A stretch of DNA of 64,000 bases from Companilactobacillus sp. Its GTDB lineage: Bacteria > Bacillota > Bacilli > Lactobacillales > Lactobacillaceae. A model generated the notes under the pieces. That model did not search any database, was not told the origin of the DNA, and worked only from the letters and a program-made list of their open reading frames with translations. The position numbers and the translations under genes were made by a program. Every line of letters begins with the position of its first letter. Position 1 is the first letter of the stretch. Of this stretch, positions 39,981-48,036 are shown one piece after another. The stretch covers positions 1,674,001 through 1,738,000 of the forward strand of contig NZ_JAKVLR010000001.1 of the NCBI RefSeq assembly GCF_022484265.1, written 5' to 3'.

Positions 39981-41597
39981 TTGGATAGTTTTACTGATTT
40001 ATTCTTGTCTAAATCTGAGGTAGAAAAGATTCAGTTATTCAATAAAATAAAGTTAATACGTACGGACCAGTTAGCTAGTGCCAATTTGATCGAAACTTAT
40101 CGTCAAAGACACATAACTGTTAAAGATATCAACTTGCGTAAAGCTGCATATCAAATGAACAAAAGTTACGGAAGTGTCTACAATACCTTTTTAGGTATTC
40201 AAGACGACTTCAAAGAAATACTCAAAAAAGATGACTATAAGATCGAAGAAATGTTTGCCGTATCGAGGGACGGCTACCACGCATTTTTAACAACTAGATC
40301 AGATGGTTATCGTTTTTTGGATGCAATTGTGAAAGGGAAAGAAAGTTCCTTTAGACAATTCTATACAGACTTAAATACTAGTAAAGCGACTGTTCTAAGA
40401 CACTTGAAACCGGTAAGGGGATACCTCAAGCGTTTTGGCGTTAGAATCGCTTATGAACCAATGCGCTTTGTCGGAAACGAAGAATCGATTCGTTTGGCAA
40501 TTGCTGCTTTGTATTGGAATGCTACTAGGGGATACGTTTGGCCTTTTGAGTTGTACTCAAAGGAAACAGCCTTCAGAGTTGTTAATATTGCATTAGAGAA
40601 ATATCGTTTGCAACCTATTAATACCATTACAAAATTGTTTTATGCTTACGTTGTCATGGCACATTCTTACCGTATTCTGGGCGGTAACCATATGCAAAAC
40701 ATCGAAGCTTTGAGTGTTATTAATTATCCATTCCCTAATATTTTTGAGGGAACAACGCCATTGTTTGAAGAATCAAATAATGATTCTGCACAAGTTCAAG
40801 AGTTGAGAAAGTCGATCGAATCGATCAGCTATGAAGAGCAAATGTTCCAATCTGCTGATTTTTACATTCTATTGATGTGTGTTTCAACTACGTTTGAAGT
40901 TTCAGAAGAATATCTTCAAACAGTTTCAAGACAACTCGTTAAATATAATCCGCTTTTTGCCAACTTTATAGACGATTTCTTGGACCTTATTCCTTATGAC
41001 GTGGAACAGACTGTTTCTGATTTTGCGTTGTCACACAAGGAATTTATGCGTTATAAGTACAATCTAACTACTTGTATCATTGGTGTACTTGCTTTGGACC
41101 AAAACTTTATCGAGATGCTTAACTTATTCTCTGGTTTTGGCGATGCCATGAGTAGCTTGACTGACGAAAACTTGAAGACAAAAATTGGATCAACAGTTCA
41201 ACATTTAATGAGACGTGACAAGTACAGTTCATTGAAAGGTAAGTCAAAACTTATCTCTGATGCACTTTATGCAATTGCATATCGTTTCTTCTCACTTTAC
41301 AATGAATCGATCCAAGTCCACGTATATTTGGAATTGGAGTCATTCTTCTTGGTATATTCTGACTTAGCTATTACTTTGGAAGCTTTGCCATATGTATCGA
41401 TCGTAAGCGATTCTAAGGACGCTGATATCGTGGTTACTGCTAATAGCTCCAACTTGCCTGAAGATGAAGTCAAAGACGACGTCTGCGTTTATCGCTGGAT
41501 GTACAATGGGGTCGACGGTCAGATGGGTGGACTGCTCAACCTTATTTACAAGATTTGGACTGATGAAAAGGTTGCTGGAACTAAGACAATTAATTAG
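39981..41597 (+). CDS. Mga-family transcriptional regulator
   Basis: The TTG at 39981 is preceded by a near-perfect GGAGGTGAT and fits the predicted transcript start; ATG 39960 upstream does not. The product has 538 residues. The N-terminal 160 residues read as tandem helix-turn-helix domains (IRTDQLASANLIETYRQRHI and TSKATVLRHLKPVRGYLKRF), and the remainder resembles the PRD-like and EIIB-like regulatory part of Mga/AtxA proteins. In streptococci Mga activates surface and virulence genes in response to sugar phosphotransferase status. Here it sits between a giant surface-type gene and a transporter operon, either of which it might control; that link is inference. Duplicated-domain boundaries were not tested. 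Confidence 0.75.
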   Translation: MDSFTDLFLSKSEVEKIQLFNKIKLIRTDQLASANLIETYRQRHITVKDINLRKAAYQMNKSYGSVYNTFLGIQDDFKEILKKDDYKIEEMFAVSRDGYHAFLTTRSDGYRFLDAIVKGKESSFRQFYTDLNTSKATVLRHLKPVRGYLKRFGVRIAYEPMRFVGNEESIRLAIAALYWNATRGYVWPFELYSKETAFRVVNIALEKYRLQPINTITKLFYAYVVMAHSYRILGGNHMQNIEALSVINYPFPNIFEGTTPLFEESNNDSAQVQELRKSIESISYEEQMFQSADFYILLMCVSTTFEVSEEYLQTVSRQLVKYNPLFANFIDDFLDLIPYDVEQTVSDFALSHKEFMRYKYNLTTCIIGVLALDQNFIEMLNLFSGFGDAMSSLTDENLKTKIGSTVQHLMRRDKYSSLKGKSKLISDALYAIAYRFFSLYNESIQVHVYLELESFFLVYSDLAITLEALPYVSIVSDSKDADIVVTANSSNLPEDEVKDDVCVYRWMYNGVDGQMGGLLNLIYKIWTDEKVAGTKTIN

Positions 41598-41626
41598 TTG
41601 AATTTTTTAAAAAAATAGATTAGTAT
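41598..41626 (+). promoter_or_regulatory. Promoter of the leader RNA and MFS operon
   Basis: TTGAAT (41598-41603), 17-bp spacer, TAGTAT (41621-41626), beginning right at the end of the regulator gene. Transcription would start near 41633. Confidence 0.6.
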
Positions 41627-41632
41627 TACTGT

Positions 41633-41803
41633 ATGCGATGAGTCGAGAGACGACGAATTTGGTCGTCACTTGAGGTAGGATATCAAGAACCACTCACCGG
41701 ATATTTGTGAGCGATATCTTCAGCGGTTGTGTGAACCAACTTAGCTGATTACTCAATTGAGTACTACCAAAGAAGCCATGGTTTGATGACCATGGCTTTT
41801 TTT
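41633..41803 (+). ncRNA. Structured leader RNA with terminator, candidate riboswitch or attenuator
   Basis: About 170 nt between a good promoter and the MFS gene. Stems seen: GACGAC/GTCGTC (41649-41667), CTTGA/TCAAG (41669-41687), GATATC/GATATC (41679-41718) enclosing CTCAC/GTGAG (41693-41711), GGTT/AACC (41725-41737), the palindrome TACTCAATTGAGTA (41750-41763), and a terminator. CTTGA/TCAAG and GATATC/GATATC share bases, so two folds exclude each other. GGTAG near 41675 could also pair with CTACC near 41764, just before the terminator. I tried T-box, purine, TPP, SAM, lysine, FMN, M-box, THF, preQ1 and guanidine signatures and found no match. Confidence 0.55.
41773..41803 (+). terminator. 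Leader terminator before the MFS gene
   Basis: AAGCCATGG (41773-41781) pairs with CCATGGCTT (41790-41798) and is followed by a run of seven T. It lies 30 nt before the MFS start, a position typical of attenuation. Confidence 0.8.
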
Positions 41804-41833
41804 CTGGAAAAAATAGGGACGGGAAGTGAAAAA

Positions 41834-43027
41834 ATGCGATCACAAAAATTATGGTTATTGACCTTAAATGCGACCTTTAATATGGTAATGGGATTTATTT
41901 TGCCTGTGAATATGATTTTTATTAAGCAGAACCTGCATCAGACTCAAAATATGGCGGGATTTGCGCTTATGGTGTATTCGGCGTTAATGATGGTAGGAAA
42001 TTACTTAGGTGGAATATTATTCGATAAGCTGTCTAAGAAATGGACGCTTCAAATCGGCTATATTATTGCGGTTATCTCGCTTTTAGGGATGACGTTCCAT
42101 CATGTTTGGCCTAGCTACTTGTTCATGCTGGTTATGCTTGGATTTGGAATGGGCATCTCCTACACTGCTATCAATGGCTATACTGCCTTCGTGGCTGAAG
42201 AAACTATTGGGGACAGCCGAGTGTTGTTCAATAATATGTATTTAGCAGCCAACTTGGGGATTGCTGTCGGGTCAACGGCAGTAGGATTTATATTTGAGTG
42301 GAGCATCTTTTTCACATTCTTTATCCCAGTAATCTTTTTTGTATTATGCTTGTTGATCGTGTTCTTTAAAGCTTCGGTGCTTGATGCTACTAATGAAGCA
42401 GCCGAGAAGACTCACGAGTACAAGATGGACTCTGAAGAAGTTGATCCAAAGGTTGCCATTGGCGAAAAGCGTTTCCGTTTGAACTTGATCATCTTGAGTT
42501 TAGGCGTGTTCATCATGTGGATGGGCTACACGCAGTGGGACAGCAATATGTCGCTGTACATGCTAGGCAACGGCTTCTCCAAGAAAGAATATAGTATCGT
42601 CTTTACGATCAATGCGGCGTCACTGTTGCTGATCCAGCCTGTGATGAACCGGATCATGTCCAAGATCTTCAAACTGTTAAAAAATCAAATCTTGGTCGGA
42701 ATTGTGATCATGGGTCTGTCATTCTTACTACTTCCGGGAGCTAATCAGTACTGGATGTTCGTTGTCAGCATGTTGATCCTGACAGTCGGCGAATCAATGG
42801 TCTTCCCAACGATCCCGGCTTTATTGAACAAAATGTCGACTAATCAAAATCGTGGGAACTTGCAAAGTTTATACACGATCATGGGTTCTTTAGGTCGAGC
42901 TGTCGGGCCATATGCCGGTAGTTTGATTGTTACGGCTCTATCTTTTGCCAATTTATTTTATGGTATTACCGCAGCGATGATATTAGTTGCGGTATCATTA
43001 AAGGGTGTCAAAGAATTAGAAATCTGA
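41834..43027 (+). CDS. MFS transporter, substrate unknown
   Basis: Start chosen at ATG 41834, preceded by GGAAGTGA; an in-frame ATG at 41783 lies inside the terminator hairpin and is rejected. The 397-residue protein has about 12 hydrophobic segments in two halves separated by a charged loop (AAEKTHEYKMDSEEVDPK). An MFS motif A-like stretch, GGILFDKLSKKW, follows helix 2. The family moves small solutes or drugs with proton gradients. The hydrolase gene begins 9 nt downstream, suggesting transport and cleavage of a related compound or export of a product. The leader RNA implies metabolite- or signal-dependent expression. Confidence 0.8.
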   Translation: MRSQKLWLLTLNATFNMVMGFILPVNMIFIKQNLHQTQNMAGFALMVYSALMMVGNYLGGILFDKLSKKWTLQIGYIIAVISLLGMTFHHVWPSYLFMLVMLGFGMGISYTAINGYTAFVAEETIGDSRVLFNNMYLAANLGIAVGSTAVGFIFEWSIFFTFFIPVIFFVLCLLIVFFKASVLDATNEAAEKTHEYKMDSEEVDPKVAIGEKRFRLNLIILSLGVFIMWMGYTQWDSNMSLYMLGNGFSKKEYSIVFTINAASLLLIQPVMNRIMSKIFKLLKNQILVGIVIMGLSFLLLPGANQYWMFVVSMLILTVGESMVFPTIPALLNKMSTNQNRGNLQSLYTIMGSLGRAVGPYAGSLIVTALSFANLFYGITAAMILVAVSLKGVKELEI

Positions 43028-43036
43028 GGTTAAATT

Positions 43037-43942
43037 ATGACAATAGCTATTATCATTATTATAGTGTTGCTGCTGATAGTTCTAATTTTGAACGCTCTTT
43101 TTTTATATTTACAAAAAAGAAATAGCAATGCGCTAGGTTCAGATGCTCCAGCGGTGACTCGAGATCCGGGATTAGATGAAGCTACCACAGCCTATTTGAA
43201 GCAGCCCCGTGAGGAGTGGACAATTACTTCAAATAGTAATAAGTTATATGGATGGTTCGTTAAATCGAAATCACCCTCAGATGTCACGGTGATCGTGGTG
43301 CATGGCTTTGCAGTCGACCACAAATCATTGGACATCCACGCTCAGCTTTTTAATACGCTTGGTTACAACGTTTTGCAGATCGACAATCAGGCTGCAGGTA
43401 AGAGCGAAGGTAAGTATCAAGGCTTTGGATATCTGGAAAGTATCGACCTTGAGGCTTGGATCAATGAGCTTTTAAAAAGGCGACCTAACGATGAAATTGT
43501 TTTGTTTGGCGCTTCAATGGGAGCGGCTACGGTAATGATGACGGCTGGCAAGAAATTGCCTGACAATGTCAAAGCGGTCATTGAGGACTCTGGCTATACT
43601 TCAATGGAAGATGTAGTCAACTTCCACTTTAAGCAACGCTATAAGTTCTCAGGACGATTCGTCTTGAAGATGATCTCATTAGTAGCCAAAGTCAGATCCG
43701 GCTTTTTCTACGGTCAGGCTGATTGTACTAAGGCTTTACAAAACTGCCACTTACCGATTTTATTCATGCATGGGCAGGCTGATGAAGCGGTGCCTTATTA
43801 TATGAGGGATGAATTGACCAAATACGGTGATTTTCCGAAGGAGACCTACGCTAAAGACAGCGGCGTCCACATACGTAGTTACTACGTTGATTCGAAGAAT
43901 TATCAGGCTAAAGTTGCGGACTTTTTGAAAAAGTATCTCTAG
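43037..43942 (+). CDS. Membrane-anchored alpha/beta hydrolase
   Basis: A 301-residue protein with one N-terminal membrane helix (residues 2-25) and an alpha/beta-hydrolase domain outside or at the membrane. The oxyanion-type segment is VVHGFAVDH, the nucleophile elbow is GASMG with Ser160, the acid is Asp249 in MHGQADEAVP, and the base is His278 in SGVHIRS. Close relatives are annotated as YqkD-like or serine aminopeptidase-like hydrolases with unknown substrates. GAGGTTA precedes the ATG. It is the second gene of the operon, and its stop overlaps the ribosome site of the next gene. Confidence 0.82.
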   Translation: MTIAIIIIIVLLLIVLILNALFLYLQKRNSNALGSDAPAVTRDPGLDEATTAYLKQPREEWTITSNSNKLYGWFVKSKSPSDVTVIVVHGFAVDHKSLDIHAQLFNTLGYNVLQIDNQAAGKSEGKYQGFGYLESIDLEAWINELLKRRPNDEIVLFGASMGAATVMMTAGKKLPDNVKAVIEDSGYTSMEDVVNFHFKQRYKFSGRFVLKMISLVAKVRSGFFYGQADCTKALQNCHLPILFMHGQADEAVPYYMRDELTKYGDFPKETYAKDSGVHIRSYYVDSKNYQAKVADFLKKYL

Positions 43943-43951
43943 GAGTTAATT

Positions 43952-44428
43952 ATGAAAATTACGATGAATGAATTTAAAGAACGAATTGAAAATGGCGACT
44001 TCAAACAAACTAGTTTGGACATTAGTAAGGATGACTTGTTGCAAGAAGACCTCTGGTCGATCAACAAAGCTAGCGAGCAGTTGAAGACTGACCTTGCTGC
44101 CGGCAAGCTTTCGCAAACTATGATCCACGTGGTTGACGCAGAGTTTCCAATTGACTTTTATCTCGAATCTGACATTATCAACTTGCCATTTGATGATGCT
44201 AAAAAAGTTATTCACTTTTTTGAAGATGGTCAAGAGGTTGAGACAAAAGTTTATCTCTCAACTCGTTGCGACTACTTGAACGCATCAAAATTCCACATCG
44301 ACCTTATCTCTGATGGGGATGTCACTGATGCTCAAGCTAAGAATGCGATGGCAATCATGCGTGCAAACTATGAGACATCGCTAGAAATGTTCAACAAGAA
44401 AGATGAAGCAGAAAAAGAGGCTAAGTAA
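43952..44428 (+). CDS. Conserved-looking soluble protein of unknown function
   Basis: A 158-residue acidic protein without signal peptide or membrane segment. Its start has AGGAG inside the end of the hydrolase gene. It contains alternating charged helices and beta-like stretches (QTMIHVVDAEFPIDFYLESD, ETKVYLSTRCDYLNASKFHI) and ends in a Glu/Lys-rich tail. I do not recognise the family. Its stop codon is followed directly by the ATG of the TauE-like gene, so its translation is tied to that transporter; a role with the neighbouring membrane proteins is possible but not shown. Confidence 0.75.
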   Translation: MKITMNEFKERIENGDFKQTSLDISKDDLLQEDLWSINKASEQLKTDLAAGKLSQTMIHVVDAEFPIDFYLESDIINLPFDDAKKVIHFFEDGQEVETKVYLSTRCDYLNASKFHIDLISDGDVTDAQAKNAMAIMRANYETSLEMFNKKDEAEKEAK

Positions 44429-45274
44429 ATGAATACTTCGATGATCATCTTCATCGTTATCGGTTTATTTGCTGGAACTCTTGGGGCAGTTTTAGGTATT
44501 GGTGGCGGTATGATCATCACGCCGATCCTAACCGTAATGATGGGATTAGATATTAAATATGCGATTGGAGCTAGTATCATCTCGGTTATTGCTACTAGTT
44601 CAGGGGCCACTATTGCCTATTTGAAGGATGATATGCTGAACCTTCGTGTGGCGATGTTTTTGGAAATTGCGACAACTGTCGGTGCAATCATGGGTGCTCT
44701 GCTAGTCGGAGCCTTCTCAAGTACCTTCTTGTTCGTCTTATTCGGCTTTTTCCTACTGTATTCTACTTATAATATGGTTCGTAAACTCTTCAGTAAGAAG
44801 GGTGAGGCAGTTTATACGGAACAAGGTCCAACCGTTCAAAAATTACGCTTGGCTGATAGTTACTACGATAAGGCTGAGAAAAAACAAGTTGATTATTCAA
44901 TGAAAAATATCCCTGGTGGATTCATCATGATGTGGGCTGCTGGTTTGGCCAGTGGTTTGCTCGGTATTGGTAGTGGTGCCTTCAAGGTTATCGCTATGGA
45001 TACAATCATGAAGATGCCACTTAAACCATCAAGTGCAACTTCAAACTTGATGATGGGAGTTACTGCGGCTGCCAGTGCGACTGTCTACTTTTTCAACGGG
45101 TCGATTCGTCCGGATATTGCCGGACCGTTGGCGATTGGAGTTTTAGTCGGCGCCACGATTGGTGCGCGTTTGATGCAAGTGTTGAAACCAAGACTGATCA
45201 GAATGATTTTCGTCCCAATTATTTTTTACATGGGATTGCAAATGGTTCTTAAAGGATTTGGGGTGAACATCTAA
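44429..45274 (+). CDS. TauE/SafE family anion exporter
   Basis: A 281-residue membrane protein with about eight hydrophobic segments in two halves. Each half opens with the glycine-rich family signature: GTLGAVLGIGGGMIITPIL near residue 15 and ASGLLGIGSGAFKV in the middle. TauE/SafE proteins are linked to export of sulfite, sulfoacetate or related organosulfur anions. The ATG directly abuts the preceding stop, and its own stop overlaps the start of the next gene (TAATG), so the pair with DUF1634 is translationally coupled. The substrate is not determined. Confidence 0.87.
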   Translation: MNTSMIIFIVIGLFAGTLGAVLGIGGGMIITPILTVMMGLDIKYAIGASIISVIATSSGATIAYLKDDMLNLRVAMFLEIATTVGAIMGALLVGAFSSTFLFVLFGFFLLYSTYNMVRKLFSKKGEAVYTEQGPTVQKLRLADSYYDKAEKKQVDYSMKNIPGGFIMMWAAGLASGLLGIGSGAFKVIAMDTIMKMPLKPSSATSNLMMGVTAAASATVYFFNGSIRPDIAGPLAIGVLVGATIGARLMQVLKPRLIRMIFVPIIFYMGLQMVLKGFGVNI

Positions 45275-45633
45275 TGAAAAAAGAAGAAATGCGCGATGTT
45301 GAACTCATAATCGGAAAAATTTTACGAGTCGGAGTTATCGTTTCGGCAGCGGTCATCATCTTAGGCGTAGTCTTGTATTTCATTAACGGTGGAACAGGCT
45401 ATGCGGACGGCGAGTGGCCACGAAGATTTGGAATGATCTTTTCCGGTATAGCTCACGGCAAGTCATACGCTGTGATCATGTTAGGCATCTTCTTGTTGAT
45501 CCTAACGCCCGTTTTGCGAGTCGTCGTATCAATTTATGCGTTCGCAAAAGAACACGACAGACTGTACGTATACATCACCACAGCAGTGTTGATCATTTTG
45601 ATCATCGCAATGGTGTTTGGATATAATGGATAA
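45274..45633 (+). CDS. DUF1634 family membrane protein
   Basis: A 119-residue protein with three hydrophobic segments and short polar loops; the family-like start is VELIIGKILRVGVIVSAAVI. DUF1634 genes commonly sit next to TauE-type exporters, as here, and are thought to be partner subunits; that role is inferred from context. It overlaps the exporter stop by one base and is the last gene of the operon. The downstream hairpin at 45741-45774 ends it. Confidence 0.85.
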   Translation: MKKEEMRDVELIIGKILRVGVIVSAAVIILGVVLYFINGGTGYADGEWPRRFGMIFSGIAHGKSYAVIMLGIFLLILTPVLRVVVSIYAFAKEHDRLYVYITTAVLIILIIAMVFGYNG

Positions 45634-45740
45634 ACAAATTATTATTTTAAAGAATTAAGGGATGCTCGTTTTCCGATGAGTGACGGGTGTTTATCAAAAC
45701 ATAGAATATTACTCGAATGAATGGAATATTTTAGAAACGC

Positions 45741-45774
45741 AAAAAGGTTGAACTTTAATTAGTTCAACCTTTTT
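45741..45774. terminator. Bidirectional terminator between convergent operons
   Basis: AAAAAGGTTGAAC (45741-45753) pairs perfectly with GTTCAACCTTTTT (45762-45774). It serves the DUF1634 operon and the minus-strand secreted-protein genes. Confidence 0.9.
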
Positions 45775-45796
45775 TGTGTGATTTTTTGGTTAGTTG

Positions 45797-46177
45797 TTAA
45801 ACTATTTCCACATCGTCAGGGCTTACCCAAGAATATAAATAAGTTGATGGGTCATTGATTAAATACATATAGTGATCAGTTACAGAATCATAATATAGTG
45901 AGCCTGTAAGATTTGTACGATCGCCATATTGGTTGGCAATAAGTCCGACTGTTCCATCAAATTCAGTTCCTGCCATGATTGCATGTTTGGTTCTTAAGTT
46001 TACACTGTCAGACACACGATGCGCATTTACATAAACATCAGTCCCATATTTTGTATGAACCGAAGTCCTATAAGTGTCTGGAAAATTTGTTGCTGCGTTT
46101 GAAACTGAAGTTGATAAAGTGCCTCCAGCTAGTAATAAAGCAAAACTTGTGACTACTGCTATGATTGATTTTTTCAT
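45797..46177 (-). CDS. Small secreted protein, paralogue 1
   Basis: Start chosen at the second in-frame ATG (46177): AAGGA lies 11 nt upstream, whereas the ATG at 46189 falls immediately after it, too close. The 126-residue product has a signal peptide (KKSIIAVVTSFALLLAGGTL, cleavage near SNA-A) and a mature domain of about 95 residues rich in Tyr, Asp and Ser. Its C-terminal part GSLYYDSVTDHYMYLINDPS, then SWVSPDDV, matches the neighbouring paralogue. I do not recognise the family. It may share transcription with that neighbour. Confidence 0.8.
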   Translation of the reverse strand: MKKSIIAVVTSFALLLAGGTLSTSVSNAATNFPDTYRTSVHTKYGTDVYVNAHRVSDSVNLRTKHAIMAGTEFDGTVGLIANQYGDRTNLTGSLYYDSVTDHYMYLINDPSTYLYSWVSPDDVEIV

Positions 46178-46208
46178 AATTAATTTCATCCTTAGTTTAA
46201 AATTGAAT

Positions 46209-46595
46209 TTAGATAACTTTTACTGAGTTTGGATTTACCCAAGATTGCCAATATGTTGATGGGTCGTTGATAAGATATCTGAAAGTATTTGTAGTTGCAT
46301 CATAATATAATGATCCTTTTAGGCTTGCACCAGAACCATATGTGTTAGCAATCAAATTTCCGCTACCATCATATGAAGCCCATCCCCAAGTGGATACCTG
46401 AGAAGTAACTCTTAATGAGACGTCTTTTGCTATTAGTTGTGGATGTATCTTGGTGGCTGGAGCATTTTCATGATAAATATATGTTTCCACGGTGTCAGGT
46501 GCTGCAGTAGATGCACTTGCAACGGAAGCAGTTAATGAACTGCCAGCTAGTAATAAAGTAAAACTTGTTATTGCTATTGCGATTGTTTTTTTCAT
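46209..46595 (-). CDS. Small secreted protein, paralogue 2
   Basis: Start chosen at ATG 46595, which begins the signal peptide (KKTIAIAITSFTLLLAGSSL) and follows AAGGGGA; a longer frame to 46730 lacks a ribosome site and would bury the signal. The 128-residue product shares with its neighbour the signal peptide style and the end GSLYYDATTNTFRYLINDPS, then SWVNPNSV. The gap between the two genes is 31 nt, so they probably arose by local duplication. Function unknown; a secreted surface or inhibitor role cannot be chosen from the sequence. Confidence 0.8.
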   Translation of the reverse strand: MKKTIAIAITSFTLLLAGSSLTASVASASTAAPDTVETYIYHENAPATKIHPQLIAKDVSLRVTSQVSTWGWASYDGSGNLIANTYGSGASLKGSLYYDATTNTFRYLINDPSTYWQSWVNPNSVKVI

Positions 46596-46744
46596 TTCTG
46601 TAAATCCCCTTCGTTTGTTTATGATTTCATCATATGAGTTTTGACTTAAAATCCTAGATTCAAACATGTTACATTGGGAGATTTGTCCGCTATAACGCAT
46701 AAAAATATTTATATTAAGTCCTTTTTTCAATCAGTTAAGACGGT

Positions 46745-46750
46745 TATAAT
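46745..46750 (+). promoter_or_regulatory. -10 element before the metalloprotease gene
   Basis: TATAAT at 46745-46750 lies 21 nt before the start codon. The -35 region is poor (T-rich), so an activator may be needed. Confidence 0.4.
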
Positions 46751-46771
46751 TCAGTTATACAGGGGATGCTT

Positions 46772-47398
46772 ATGAAAAAAATTAAATTAGTGACACTTGC
46801 AGCTGCATTGTTGATATCTGTTTCGACTTTTTCAAGTGTTGGTACAGTCTTTGCTGCTTCAACTAACAATAAAAATCAGACTACAAAGGTAGGGAAGTCA
46901 TCGATTCCCACTAAATATTTGAACGAAATGTTAACGGGATTAAAATCACGTTCAACGACACTTAACATCTTCATTGAGCCTAATAACCCGATTGGAATTC
47001 AACAGGATATCAAATGGGCAGTTAATGACTGGTCGAAATCAACTGACAAAGTAAAGTTTAAGATTGTTAATGATCGTAATATCGCTAATGTAAGATTTAC
47101 TACTGGTCAAATTTCTCAATTACGTGTTGCCATGACTTTTAAAGATCAATCTACGACGGGGAATCAAACCTATATTGATCGAGCAACGATTAAAATCGAT
47201 CCTGCTAATTTTGATAAAACTAAAATTTCCAATGGGGGAATCCGTGTAGCCGAACATGAACTCGGCCATGCAATGGGATTAGCCGATATTCACGATACTA
47301 ATCTCAAATATTCAACTATTATGTGGTACTTGGATCCTAATACTGGAATTACTCAGTATGATAGGGATGCTATCAGATATTTATACCAAATCAAATAA
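46772..47398 (+). CDS. Secreted zinc metalloprotease (HExxHxxGxxD type)
   Basis: Start chosen at ATG 46772, six nucleotides after AGGGG; the ATG at 46766 abuts that site and is too close. The 208-residue product has a signal peptide (KKIKLVTLAAALLISVSTFS, cleavage near VFA-A), a short linker and a matrixin-like catalytic domain. The zinc motif HELGHAMGLAD spans about 162-172, with Asp as probable third ligand as in snapalysin-type enzymes, followed by the Met-turn STIMWYLDP. It likely cleaves extracellular proteins or peptides. It is transcribed divergently from the two small secreted proteins, which might be its substrates or inhibitors; that is speculation. Confidence 0.85.
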   Translation: MKKIKLVTLAAALLISVSTFSSVGTVFAASTNNKNQTTKVGKSSIPTKYLNEMLTGLKSRSTTLNIFIEPNNPIGIQQDIKWAVNDWSKSTDKVKFKIVNDRNIANVRFTTGQISQLRVAMTFKDQSTTGNQTYIDRATIKIDPANFDKTKISNGGIRVAEHELGHAMGLADIHDTNLKYSTIMWYLDPNTGITQYDRDAIRYLYQIK

Positions 47399-47621
47399 GT
47401 ATTAAATAAGCTGTGCGTATGAAATAAAAATTTAAAAGTCCAATTTTTGTGTTGCACTTCATTCCTCACTGTATTTATGGCTCTCCTTTATTATTTTGAA
47501 TTTATAAAAAGGATACTGTTTATAGAAGCTGAATCATACGGCGAATATGATATAAAATTTTATATATCATGATTGAAATTTGGAAGTAACACTTTAGAAC
47601 CCTTGTGAAATATGTAATTCA

Positions 47622-47650
47622 TTGATATATTAATAACGTGATTTATATAT
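47622..47650 (+). promoter_or_regulatory. Likely promoter of the type VII island
   Basis: TTGATA (47622-47627) with TATATA/ATATAT at 16-17 bp distance, about 40 nt before the WXG100 frame. Confidence 0.35.
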
Positions 47651-47689
47651 ATTAAATATTTTGTTAAAAATGTTAAAATTGAAGGATAA

Positions 47690-47968
47690 ATTGCCGTTAC
47701 ACCTGACGAGTTCAGATCACAAGCAACACAATATACAAAGGGCGCAGATAACGTAGATAGCGTATTGAGCGACTTGAAGAGTATGCAAGAACAAATTAGA
47801 TCAGAGTGGAAAGGTAACGCTTTCGATAAATACGATAGTAAATTCCAAGAACTTTCTGGTAAAGTACAAGAATTCTCACAATTATTGAGAGAAATCAAAT
47901 CACAACTTGATAAGTCAGCACAAGGAATGGAAGATGCCGATAACCAAATTGGTCAATCTTGGAGCTAA
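47690..47968 (+). CDS. WXG100 (EsxA-like) type VII secretion protein without an ATG start
   Basis: The family-typical N-terminus AVTPDEFRSQA reads from 47693 but is preceded by ATT (47690-47692) and, directly upstream, an in-frame TAA (47687-47689). From ATT the product is 92 residues, the family's usual length. It has two helices around the WxG motif SEWKGNAF and a helical C-terminus ending IGQSWS. GAAGGA is present but only 3 nt from the ATT. Either AUU serves as start, or an ATG (ancestral TAAATTATGGCC) has been lost by a 3-nt deletion, in which case the gene is silent. A later TTG (47765) would drop helix 1. No secretion ATPase is in the window. Confidence 0.75.
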   Translation: MAVTPDEFRSQATQYTKGADNVDSVLSDLKSMQEQIRSEWKGNAFDKYDSKFQELSGKVQEFSQLLREIKSQLDKSAQGMEDADNQIGQSWS

Positions 47969-47980
47969 AGAAATAAAAAC

Positions 47981-48019
47981 GACCTCTTTATTTTCCGAAA
48001 TAAAGAGGTCAATTTTTTT
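47981..48019 (+). terminator. Terminator between the WXG100 gene and the effector operon
   Basis: GACCTCTTTATTT (47981-47993) and AAATAAAGAGGTC (47998-48010) pair perfectly around TCCG, followed by AATTTTTTT. It would lower transcription of the downstream genes relative to the WXG100 gene. Confidence 0.9.
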
Positions 48020-48036
48020 GTTAGGGGGTAATGTAT

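Noticed and set aside
41640..41665. Hammerhead-ribozyme-like GATGA...GAA pattern
   Set aside because: The invariant CUGA of the core is not present and the flanking stems do not fit.
41633..41803. T-box or another known riboswitch class
   Set aside because: No T-box sequence (TGGNACCGCG) and no signature of the classes I could recall, so it is listed as unidentified.
41783..41833. Upstream ATG for the MFS protein
   Set aside because: It lies inside the terminator hairpin; ATG 41834 has a proper ribosome site.
47560..47898. 112-codon minus-strand frame over the WXG100 gene
   Set aside because: It is opposite a well-supported WXG100 frame, with no ribosome site and no coding character.
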